NCBI GenBank assembly: GCA_041609995.1
Contig: JBFIPU010000106.1
Location: forward strand, 1 to 8,309
Source: JABDOU01 sp041609995
GTDB taxonomy: Bacteria > Actinomycetota > Acidimicrobiia > Spongiisociales > SHLN01
Length of the DNA: 8,309 nt
Reading direction: 5' to 3'
Each line of letters begins with the position of its first letter. Positions within the stretch are counted from its first letter, which is position 1. Below the pieces are notes generated by a model. It made no database searches. It was given only the letters and a program-made list of their open reading frames with translations, and was not told where the DNA came from. Of the stretch, positions 1 through 5,370 are shown one piece after another. A program made the position numbers and the translations under genes.

Positions 1-161
1 CTTCCGCCCAATGGTCCCCTGCCGGGAGCTGACGCAGTCAGCGGAGGCGGGGGAAGGTACCGCTCCGAAGCGAGCTCTGCGAGCGAAGGAGGGGTAGGGG
101 GGAACGCTCCGCGTTCCTTGGGAGCTGCTCCGCAGCTCCACAGGACAGAATCTTCCTGTAG
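1..161. repeat. Non-coding stretch with a cluster of short perfect inverted repeats
   Basis: No convincing gene is seen here. The stretch lies just beyond the stop codon of the ltrA-like gene and holds several perfect inverted repeats. These are GCTGAC/GTCAGC at 28-42 (loop GCA), CGCT/AGCG at 61-72, GGAACGC/GCGTTCC at 101-117 (loop TCC), GGAGCTGC/GCAGCTCC at 121-139 (loop TCC) and ACAGGA/TCCTGT at 140-159 (8-base loop). The last one directly follows the stop and could act as the ltrA terminator. No run of T follows on either strand. A 9-base direct repeat AGTCAGCGG occurs at 36-44 and 160-168. The density is more than one terminator needs, so a REP-like intergenic repeat is possible. I do not recognise the family. 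Confidence 0.6.
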
Positions 162-1367
162 TCAGCGGCTCAGTCTGTCCGCATTGGGGCGGGCTTCGCT
201 GGGATCGGGTAGGCGCAGCCACGCGACCACCGCTACCCACCACACCAGTGACAGCACGAGAAGCAGAGACAGCGCCAATAGCCAGGGAGCAGGCCCCCAC
301 CAGCCCACCAACAGCGCGGTTACCGCCCCGATCGCCATCGCGCCCTTCAACGGTTGATAGATCGATGGCAGCCGATCCCAGTCGGCGAGGGTCGTCATGG
401 TGTACGTGAGAGCCAGCAGCGCCACCGCCACGGAGCCCGACAGTACCCACGAGGCATTGTCGGGAGCGGACGTTTCGGCGGCCGATTCGACCAGGCTCAC
501 CATGGCTGCGCCGGCCGCCGCGATCGCCATCACCACCGGCAGGTGGCTCAGCGTCCAGCGCATATAGGTCCGGTCGCGCGGCATCCGGCGCCCGACGAAA
601 TCGAAATAGGTCCACCAGATGCCGAACCCCACCGACAGGCCGATCATCCCGGTGGCGATGGTTCGGAAGTCGGGGGTGGCCTCGGACAAGCCGGTCACCA
701 CCCCCACCACCACCTCACCCAGCACGATGATGACGAACAGGCCGAAGCGCTCGACGGTGGAGTCGGTCGGGCGCATCGACACCTCTCCCCGCCAGTCCTC
801 CAGTGCCAGCATCATCACCAGCCAGGCGACGACGAACCCTCCCCAGATTGTGAGCCGCACCGCGTCGGACGCGAAGGCACTGGCACCCATCACGACCACC
901 GACACCACCATGCCGAGGAGGTATCGGGCGGTTATGGCCATGTACTCCTCGCTGTCCTGGCGTCGCACCGTGTACCACATCCAGGTGAGCAACAACAGCA
1001 GGGCGGTGTAGGTCAGCGCGAACCCCTGGCCGGTCTCAGTAGCCGCGTCGGCGGTGAATACGCCCAGGATGGCGAGTATGCCCATCTGCAGAAAGATGAA
1101 GGTGCGGCTGCGGCCGTCCTCCCGGCCGTGGAGGTCCTGGTAGACCGACCCGTTCAGCCACGCAAGCCAGATGAGGCCGAAGATGATGGCGAATTCCAGC
1201 ACCCCGTGCCAGGCCAGATGCCCGGCAAAATGGTGGGCGGCGCGGGCGATCACCACCACGAACACCAGGTCGTAGAAGAGCTCGATGAAGCCGACCGACC
1301 GCTCCTCGTCGATCTCGCCATGGGCTCGCGGCGGCTGCCAAAAGCGTTGGCGGAACAACTTCAGCAC
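162..1367 (-). CDS. LtrA-family (low temperature requirement protein A) integral membrane protein
   Basis: The product is a 401-residue polytopic inner-membrane protein of the LtrA family. The name comes from a Listeria locus needed for growth in the cold; the biochemical role of the family is not established. The N-terminal signature is clear: residues 26-40 read GFIELFYDLVFVVVI, matching the family's ELFFDLVFV segment. A second conserved block, ERFGLFVIIVLGEVV, lies at 206-220. Roughly ten to twelve hydrophobic segments follow from about residue 31 to 384, with short charged loops (for example 133-142 and 259-270) and a charged tail. The length is normal for the family. The start is a GTG, chosen because a GAGGAGGG Shine-Dalgarno lies 8 bases upstream. 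The gene lies downstream of the S55 peptidase gene on the same strand. A strong hairpin terminator lies between them, so separate transcription is likely. Confidence 0.9.
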   Translation of the reverse strand: MLKLFRQRFWQPPRAHGEIDEERSVGFIELFYDLVFVVVIARAAHHFAGHLAWHGVLEFAIIFGLIWLAWLNGSVYQDLHGREDGRSRTFIFLQMGILAILGVFTADAATETGQGFALTYTALLLLLTWMWYTVRRQDSEEYMAITARYLLGMVVSVVVMGASAFASDAVRLTIWGGFVVAWLVMMLALEDWRGEVSMRPTDSTVERFGLFVIIVLGEVVVGVVTGLSEATPDFRTIATGMIGLSVGFGIWWTYFDFVGRRMPRDRTYMRWTLSHLPVVMAIAAAGAAMVSLVESAAETSAPDNASWVLSGSVAVALLALTYTMTTLADWDRLPSIYQPLKGAMAIGAVTALLVGWWGPAPWLLALSLLLVLSLVWWVAVVAWLRLPDPSEARPNADRLSR

Positions 1368-1375
1368 CGGACAAA

Positions 1376-1383
1376 CCCTCCTC
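1376..1383 (-). promoter_or_regulatory. Ribosome binding site of the ltrA-like gene
   Basis: The minus strand reads GAGGAGGG here, 8 bases before the GTG at 1367. It fixes this GTG as the start codon although no ATG is available nearby. Confidence 0.75.
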
Positions 1384-1416
1384 GGTCACCTGAAAACCCC
1401 TCTTCCAGGATCATCG

Positions 1417-1444
1417 ATCATAACTCAGGCGGCCTGGCCGTCCA
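1417..1444 (-). promoter_or_regulatory. Probable promoter of the ltrA-like gene
   Basis: On the minus strand a -10-like TATGAT (1422-1417, five of six consensus bases) lies 16 bases after a -35-like TGGACG (1444-1439, four of six). Transcription would begin near 1410, giving a leader of about 40 bases with the Shine-Dalgarno inside it. The rest of the 1368-1545 spacer shows no gene I can support. The match is by eye, and sigma-factor usage in this organism is unknown. Confidence 0.4.
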
Positions 1445-1545
1445 CCAGCCGCCGCTCTCCGGTGCGGTAGTCGCGACCTGGCAACGGCGCCTCGATCCGA
1501 GCACATCGACGGTGGAGCCGGTGCGTCCGCGAATGCGGCGAAGAC

Positions 1546-1580
1546 GACTGGTGGGCGGGTAGCGCACCCGCCCACCAGTC
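1546..1580 (-). terminator. Strong stem-loop terminator of the S55 peptidase gene
   Basis: Bases 1546-1560 and 1566-1580 are perfect reverse complements (15 of 15), enclosing the five-base loop AGCGC. The stem is very GC-rich and begins 8 bases beyond the TGA of the S55 peptidase gene (stop at 1591-1589). Only a weak pyrimidine stretch (GTCTTC) follows on the minus strand, so it is not a textbook U-tract terminator. GC-rich stems lacking a U-tract are often found after genes in high-GC actinobacteria. It probably separates the S55 gene from ltrA and could also stabilise the mRNA 3' end. Confidence 0.8.
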
Positions 1581-1588
1581 AACGGGCA

Positions 1589-4564
1589 TCAGTTGACGAT
1601 CACCCAGCTGGCGCCGGATTCCAGTTGCATTTCTTCATCGGCCACGCCAGAAGAATTGGCGTTGCGCAGATACAACACTCCGGACGCCCCCCTCACCAGG
1701 CCGATCGTGTCCAGCCCGTCACCATTCCAGTCCCCCGCCACGATCCGATCCCCGGCGAGCCCCCAATCGAACTCGAGATCGGCCGGCCCGGCGCTATGGC
1801 TCAGTCGCAGGAATACCCGGCCATTGCGGAACAAGCCGACATCGGTGGTGCCACTGCCGTCGAAATCGCCGGTGAAGGGCACATCGCCGGCACGACCGAA
1901 GTGGTATTCCACGTCCGCCACGCCGGTGGTGTTGCTGTTCCGCAAGTACACCTTGGCTTCGGCGGAGCGATACACCCCAAAGGTGTCCACGCCGTCTCCG
2001 TCCCAGTCCCCGACGATCGGAGTATCGCCCGGCGCACCCATGTAGAACGAAACATCGGCAACGCCGGTGTCGTTCGTGTTACGGATGTAGGCAAAACCCG
2101 TCGCCGGCCGGTACAGGCCGGGGGTCTTGACTCCGTCACCGTCCCAGTCGCCCAGGAAGGGGATATCTCCCGGGTTTCCGAAGTAGAACGGATCATGTCC
2201 TGGGAGTGTCCACAGGCCGCCGGCGTTGACGTAGCCGATCGTGTCGGGCGGCGCCTCCTCACCGTCGCCTCCGCCGTCCACCATCTCGTACGTGAGCTGG
2301 CCCCGCACGGCTCCATTCGGATATGCCTCGGAGTGCACGTTCACATAGAACTGGTCGGGGTAGTTGAGCATCTCGTTGAGGAGACCCGGATCGGCGCTCA
2401 CGACACCGCTCAGGCCGTTGACCTCATACTCGAGATCCACCACCACCGGTCCATCCTCGCCGGGGAAGCCGGCGTGGATGTGGGCGGCGGTGACGGGCTC
2501 GTCGACGGCGTCGAGAGTGATGTCGAAGATCACCAGCTCGCCTTCGAAGTTGAGCACGGCCGTACCGGTTCCGTCCGGATCCCCGCCGGCCACCTCGTTG
2601 TCGCCGCTCAAGTCGGCGAACAGGGTGCCAAACGGCGGCGGGATCTCAGGCAACACCTCCAGGTCGAAGAAGCGGTCACCTCGCACGACCCGGTCGTACT
2701 CCTTGACCTCCTTGATCCGGAGAATGTCCTGCTCACCGGGCACAACGCCATTGGTTGGGTTGACCGGCTCGAACGGAGGCTCTTCGGGCGGAACCTCTCC
2801 CGGCACCTCTCCCTCTCCAAACGATTCCGACAGGGTGAGCTCGACGACGAGGTCGTAGTTGTGATCCCGCTCTTGGACGAACTCGAGCAGGTCATCGAAG
2901 TCCTGGATGTCTCCTCCGGTGAACTCGGAACCGAACGGATCGAAATAGAAGAAGTCGCGGCTTCCTCCGTGGATCGACAACGATCCGTAACCGCCGGCGA
3001 AGTCCTCCGGGATCAACAACTCGAACGTCTCGACCGACTCCTCACCCGCATAGGGACGAAGGGTCACCTCGGCGGTCACCGTGTCCCCCGGCATCGCTTG
3101 CAGGAATCCGAACTCGGACACGGGCTCGGGATTGGTCGTCGTCCATGCCCGGGCCTTGGTGATGTCGATCGTGCGGCGATCGGTGTACAGCTCGGCGTTG
3201 CTGACGTCCACCGAGTCGATGGTCACCTCTTCGAAGGGGTTGAACAACAACTGATCGATGAAGCTCGCCATCTCGAAGATGCTGGCATCGGTGATGCTGA
3301 ACGAATCCCAGTAGCGGTTGTCGAACGAGGCGGTGAAGGACGAGCCGTCCTGACGGGTTCCATTCACCGTCCACTCGACCAGGCTGCTGCCCGGCCGGAA
3401 GCCGGTTCCTGACACGTAGTCGAGATTGGTCAACAGGTGCCACGCGGACGTCCAGCCCAGGCTGAAGAAGATGTCCTTCGTCATATATGCGTTGGTTCGG
3501 CCCGCACGGGTCGCATTGTGTTCGGCAAACTCGACCGAGCTGGTGATGGGCACCGACTCGGCTGCCTCGCCGCCGACACCGCGAATACCGGCACTGCCGT
3601 CGAAATCGATCCGGCCGGCCGACTCGCCCAGGGTGGCGATTTTGAAGTTGAAGAAGCCGCTCGTGTCTTCGATCACCGTGACGACGTCCGCTTCGTTCAT
3701 GCTCATCGTGACCCTGCCGGTCCAGAAGAACGGATGTCCCCACCCGAGAACAGTGTCACCGTCGCAGTAGGTGGCGGTGCCGGTGCCGAAGGCAAAGGCG
3801 TCGCCATCGCTGAGGACCGCGCTCAGGGATTCGCCGGGCAGGATCTCACCGGATGGGCCGCCGCCCGTTCCACTCTGGCTGGTTGCGCCCGCTCGGTACA
3901 GCTTGAGAGGCAAGCCACGGGCATCGACTTCGGCCTGGAGTTTGGCGATCCGCTGCGAGCTCACGCCGCCGACGCCAAGGGGAATCGGCAACGGCCGCGG
4001 TGAACCGAGCTCGCCCACCGAGGACTCGATTTCGCTGAGCGCCCGCTGCGCGCGCGCACTCAGCTCTGTTGTGGCCGATTGCGGCGCGGCGGATTGAGGC
4101 GCCAACGATTGTGGCGAAGCGCTCGATGGAAAGCCGGCGATGTCGACCATGGCCTCGGCGGGGGTCACTCCCCCAATGAATGAGTTGCCGAAGAACCCGT
4201 AGGCGATGGCACCGAGCAGCTTGCCATCGATGTACACGGGCGAACCGGAGAACCCGGCAGCCATCCCGTCGACGGCCTCGACTGCAGGACCAGAAACCTC
4301 GATGAGCACCATGTCGATGAGCGGATAGATCGCTCCCGGAAGCACGCCGACCACCTCGACATCAAACTCTGAGATGTTGCGTCCGGAAAGCGTGGTGTAG
4401 GCCTTGCCGGTCATGCCTGTCGTGATGTCGTCTACTGCCATGACCTGCGGCGGACTGTCGCAGTTCATCTGCAACATCGTCCCCCCTGCCCCGGCGGCAG
4501 GCGCCATCGCTGCCACCATGAGCACGGATATACACACAGCTATCAATGACCGCTTGCTGAACAT
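1589..4564 (-). CDS. Secreted SpoIVB/S55-type peptidase-domain protein with CHRD domain and C-terminal D-x-D-G repeats
   Basis: A 991-residue protein predicted to be exported. The start is the ATG at 4564 because GAAGGAGGGG lies 6 bases upstream and a signal peptide follows at once: KR at 4-5, a hydrophobic core at about 7-20 and a likely cut after AGA near 26. An upstream extension to 4762 would run through the control region and lacks these marks. Residues about 40-340 resemble the SpoIVB peptidase S55 domain, with GFSGSPVYIDGKLLGAIAYG at 104-123 (Ser106 the likely nucleophile) and GWGHPFF at 274-280 (His277 the likely base). A short PQS-rich linker (about 147-165) lies between them. Residues about 380-585 are beta-rich and unrecognised, followed by a proline/glutamate-rich linker (585-610). 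Residues about 645-760 are a CHRD domain (AAHIHAG at 693-699, VNVHSEAYPNGAVRGQL at 741-757). Residues about 780-991 hold four repeats with GDWDGDG-like calcium-binding motifs. No sortase signal or C-terminal membrane anchor is seen. The substrate is unknown. Confidence 0.87.
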   Translation of the reverse strand: MFSKRSLIAVCISVLMVAAMAPAAGAGGTMLQMNCDSPPQVMAVDDITTGMTGKAYTTLSGRNISEFDVEVVGVLPGAIYPLIDMVLIEVSGPAVEAVDGMAAGFSGSPVYIDGKLLGAIAYGFFGNSFIGGVTPAEAMVDIAGFPSSASPQSLAPQSAAPQSATTELSARAQRALSEIESSVGELGSPRPLPIPLGVGGVSSQRIAKLQAEVDARGLPLKLYRAGATSQSGTGGGPSGEILPGESLSAVLSDGDAFAFGTGTATYCDGDTVLGWGHPFFWTGRVTMSMNEADVVTVIEDTSGFFNFKIATLGESAGRIDFDGSAGIRGVGGEAAESVPITSSVEFAEHNATRAGRTNAYMTKDIFFSLGWTSAWHLLTNLDYVSGTGFRPGSSLVEWTVNGTRQDGSSFTASFDNRYWDSFSITDASIFEMASFIDQLLFNPFEEVTIDSVDVSNAELYTDRRTIDITKARAWTTTNPEPVSEFGFLQAMPGDTVTAEVTLRPYAGEESVETFELLIPEDFAGGYGSLSIHGGSRDFFYFDPFGSEFTGGDIQDFDDLLEFVQERDHNYDLVVELTLSESFGEGEVPGEVPPEEPPFEPVNPTNGVVPGEQDILRIKEVKEYDRVVRGDRFFDLEVLPEIPPPFGTLFADLSGDNEVAGGDPDGTGTAVLNFEGELVIFDITLDAVDEPVTAAHIHAGFPGEDGPVVVDLEYEVNGLSGVVSADPGLLNEMLNYPDQFYVNVHSEAYPNGAVRGQLTYEMVDGGGDGEEAPPDTIGYVNAGGLWTLPGHDPFYFGNPGDIPFLGDWDGDGVKTPGLYRPATGFAYIRNTNDTGVADVSFYMGAPGDTPIVGDWDGDGVDTFGVYRSAEAKVYLRNSNTTGVADVEYHFGRAGDVPFTGDFDGSGTTDVGLFRNGRVFLRLSHSAGPADLEFDWGLAGDRIVAGDWNGDGLDTIGLVRGASGVLYLRNANSSGVADEEMQLESGASWVIVN
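1592..2227 (-). repeat. Four tandem protein repeats of about 47 residues in the S55 protein C-terminus
   Basis: This is the coding region for residues about 780-991. The acidic loops GDWDGDG (805), GDWDGDG (852), GDFDGSG (899) and GDWNGDG (944) recur every 45-47 residues. Each is followed by a short segment ending in G-x-x-R and then by YIRNTN, YLRNSN, FLRLSH or YLRNAN (826, 873, 918, 965) and G-x-A-D. The D-x-D-G-D-G pattern is typical of calcium-binding FG-GAP/VCBS-like repeats that form or extend beta-propellers. Such repeats usually serve adhesion or surface display. Third-repeat changes (GSG, LSH) show divergence, so recent duplication is unlikely. Confidence 0.75.
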
Positions 4565-4570
4565 ACCAAG

Positions 4571-4580
4571 CCCCTCCTTC
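4571..4580 (-). promoter_or_regulatory. Ribosome binding site of the S55 peptidase gene
   Basis: The minus strand reads GAAGGAGGGG, six bases before the ATG at 4564. It is a near-perfect Shine-Dalgarno and decides this start over the longer open frame that reaches back to 4762. Confidence 0.85.
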
Positions 4581-4617
4581 TGGCCGGGCGGAAGAGGTTC
4601 CTCCCCCGCATTTTTAT

Positions 4618-4633
4618 CTGTACGTTCGTACAG
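4618..4633. promoter_or_regulatory. Perfect 16-bp palindrome, probable TetR-family operator
   Basis: The sequence CTGTACGTTCGTACAG has two perfect 7-base arms (CTGTACG / CGTACAG) around a TT centre. Size and symmetry fit an operator for a dimeric TetR-family repressor. It lies between the predicted S55 promoter -10 and the gene, covering the expected transcription start. Bound protein would therefore block S55 transcription. The tetR-type gene begins about 90 bases away in the opposite direction. The palindrome is seen directly; the binding protein is inferred. Confidence 0.65.
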
Positions 4634-4634
4634 T

Positions 4635-4664
4635 ATCCTACACAAATAGCCATGCGCCTGGCGA
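4635..4664 (-). promoter_or_regulatory. Possible promoter of the S55 peptidase gene
   Basis: On the minus strand TAGGAT (4640-4635) is four of six to the -10 consensus, and TCGCCA (4664-4659), 18 bases upstream, is four of six to -35. The expected start near 4628 falls inside the palindrome at 4618-4633, as expected for a repressed promoter. Both boxes are weak, so confidence is limited. Confidence 0.35.
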
Positions 4665-4670
4665 AGAAAT

Positions 4671-4698
4671 TTGACCGATCGGCAAAAGCCAGTAGAAC
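4671..4698 (+). promoter_or_regulatory. Probable promoter of the TetR-family gene
   Basis: TTGACC (4671-4676, five of six to -35) and TAGAAC (4693-4698, four of six to -10) are separated by 16 bases. Transcription would start near 4705, leaving a leader of only about 20 bases before the ATG at 4726. The palindrome at 4709-4722 would lie just after the start. Confidence 0.5.
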
Positions 4699-4708
4699 TG
4701 AACGACCG

Positions 4709-4722
4709 GACAGTATGCTGTC
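4709..4722. promoter_or_regulatory. Second palindrome, probable autoregulatory operator
   Basis: GACAGTATGCTGTC has 5-base arms (GACAG / CTGTC) around TATG and ends three bases before the regulator's ATG. Its core ACAGTATGCT matches ACAGTATCCT at 4630-4639, which runs out of the first palindrome, at nine of ten bases. The shared core suggests both sites are read by the same protein. Its location fits autorepression. Confidence 0.5.
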
Positions 4723-4725
4723 TGG

Positions 4726-5277
4726 ATGGCACGCCCAAGCCGGCGAGATGAACTGCTGGCAACCGCTCTCGCCGCCTTCAAGGAGAGGGGATACGAAGGA
4801 ACCTCGGTAGCGGACGTGGTCGATCTCATGGGGATGAGCAAGGCCGCTTTCGGCTACCACCTCGAATCGAAGGAGCAGTTGCTGGTCGAGCTCGTCGAGC
4901 CTTTTCTGGCGGAGCTCGAAGCCACCCTCGACACCTTTCCCCGCCATCCGTCCTGGCCCGACGAAGGACGGGGGCTGCTTTCCGCCTACCTCGACGTCCT
5001 CATCAAACACCGCGATCTCGTCATTTGGATCGACGCCGACAAGGCAGTCCTCCACCACCCCACGGTCGGCAAGCGACTGTCCGAAACCAATCGCAGAATG
5101 CGCGAAGCCATCCGGGGTGATGACCGATCGGCCCGGCGTCGATGGGTGGCGGCAGCAGCATTGGGCGCCATGTGGCGGCCGCTGCGTAACCTGCCCGAGG
5201 TCGACGTTGCCAACGAGAAAGGTGCACTGCTCGAGGCGGCGATGGCCATCACCCGCACGCTCGAAGCAGCCGATTGA
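4726..5277 (+). CDS. TetR/AcrR-family transcriptional regulator
   Basis: A 183-residue one-component regulator, the usual length for TetR proteins. It should act as a DNA-binding dimer whose C-terminal domain binds a small ligand. Residues about 6-53 form the N-terminal DNA-binding domain. RRDELLATALAAFKERGYEG is helix 1 and its turn. The helix-turn-helix runs from TSVADVVDLMGMSKAAF to GYHLESKEQLL (26-53), with the family's conserved SKxxxYxxxxSKEQLL pattern. The rest is helical with no diagnostic ligand motif. The start ATG gives the canonical N-terminus, but no clear Shine-Dalgarno precedes it because a palindrome fills that space. The gene diverges from the S55 gene and is followed, 93 bases on, by the hydrolase gene in the same direction. 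Local repression of both is likely; the ligand cannot be told from sequence. Confidence 0.93.
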   Translation: MARPSRRDELLATALAAFKERGYEGTSVADVVDLMGMSKAAFGYHLESKEQLLVELVEPFLAELEATLDTFPRHPSWPDEGRGLLSAYLDVLIKHRDLVIWIDADKAVLHHPTVGKRLSETNRRMREAIRGDDRSARRRWVAAAALGAMWRPLRNLPEVDVANEKGALLEAAMAITRTLEAAD

Positions 5278-5304
5278 CCCGCCGCGCGACGCGGATTCGG
5301 CGGG
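5278..5304 (+). terminator. Stem-loop immediately after the tetR-type stop codon
   Basis: CCCGCCG (5278-5284) and CGGCGGG (5298-5304) are perfect 7-base complements starting at the first base after TGA. The loop holds most of a competing hairpin, CCGCG/CGCGG at 5282-5294, so two alternative folds are possible. No T-run follows. It could terminate, attenuate or protect the tetR message while some transcription reads into the hydrolase gene. Confidence 0.4.
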
Positions 5305-5356
5305 CGAGTACGAACCTTGTCGATCTTTGGTAGAAACGTCAGAACGCCCAACCGAC

Positions 5357-5364
5357 AGGAGAGG
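5357..5364 (+). promoter_or_regulatory. Ribosome binding site of the hydrolase gene
   Basis: AGGAGAGG lies 6 bases before the ATG at 5371. It decides for this ATG over an in-frame TTG at 5317 that has no Shine-Dalgarno and would add 18 unconserved-looking residues. No good -10/-35 pair is obvious in the 5278-5370 gap. Confidence 0.75.
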
Positions 5365-5370
5365 ACCACG

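Noticed and set aside
1432..1545. Possible decayed coding remnant on the minus strand, ending IEAPLPGRDYRTGERRL... at a TGA near 1430
   Set aside because: Short protein-like stretches appear in two frames and would need a frameshift to join. There is no start codon with a ribosome binding site and no recognised family, so chance GC-rich reading is enough to explain it.
354..1562. 402-codon plus-strand open frame opposite ltrA
   Set aside because: Its His/Gly/Arg-rich translation is the mirror of a hydrophobic membrane protein, and it runs through the terminator stem. It is an antisense shadow.
1592..2227. Idea that the repeated DNA is a CRISPR or tandem DNA repeat
   Set aside because: The repeats are protein-level units of 45-47 codons with diverged DNA, and there are no spacers or constant direct repeats.
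1625..3412. 595-codon open frame on the plus strand inside the S55 gene
   Set aside because: It is antisense to a protein with clear domains, has no ribosome binding site and shows no recognisable motif. High GC removes stop codons on the opposite strand.
4565..4762. 66-codon upstream extension of the S55 protein
   Set aside because: It would cross both palindromes and the tetR-type start, and it would place the signal peptide internally. The ATG at 4564 has a near-perfect Shine-Dalgarno.
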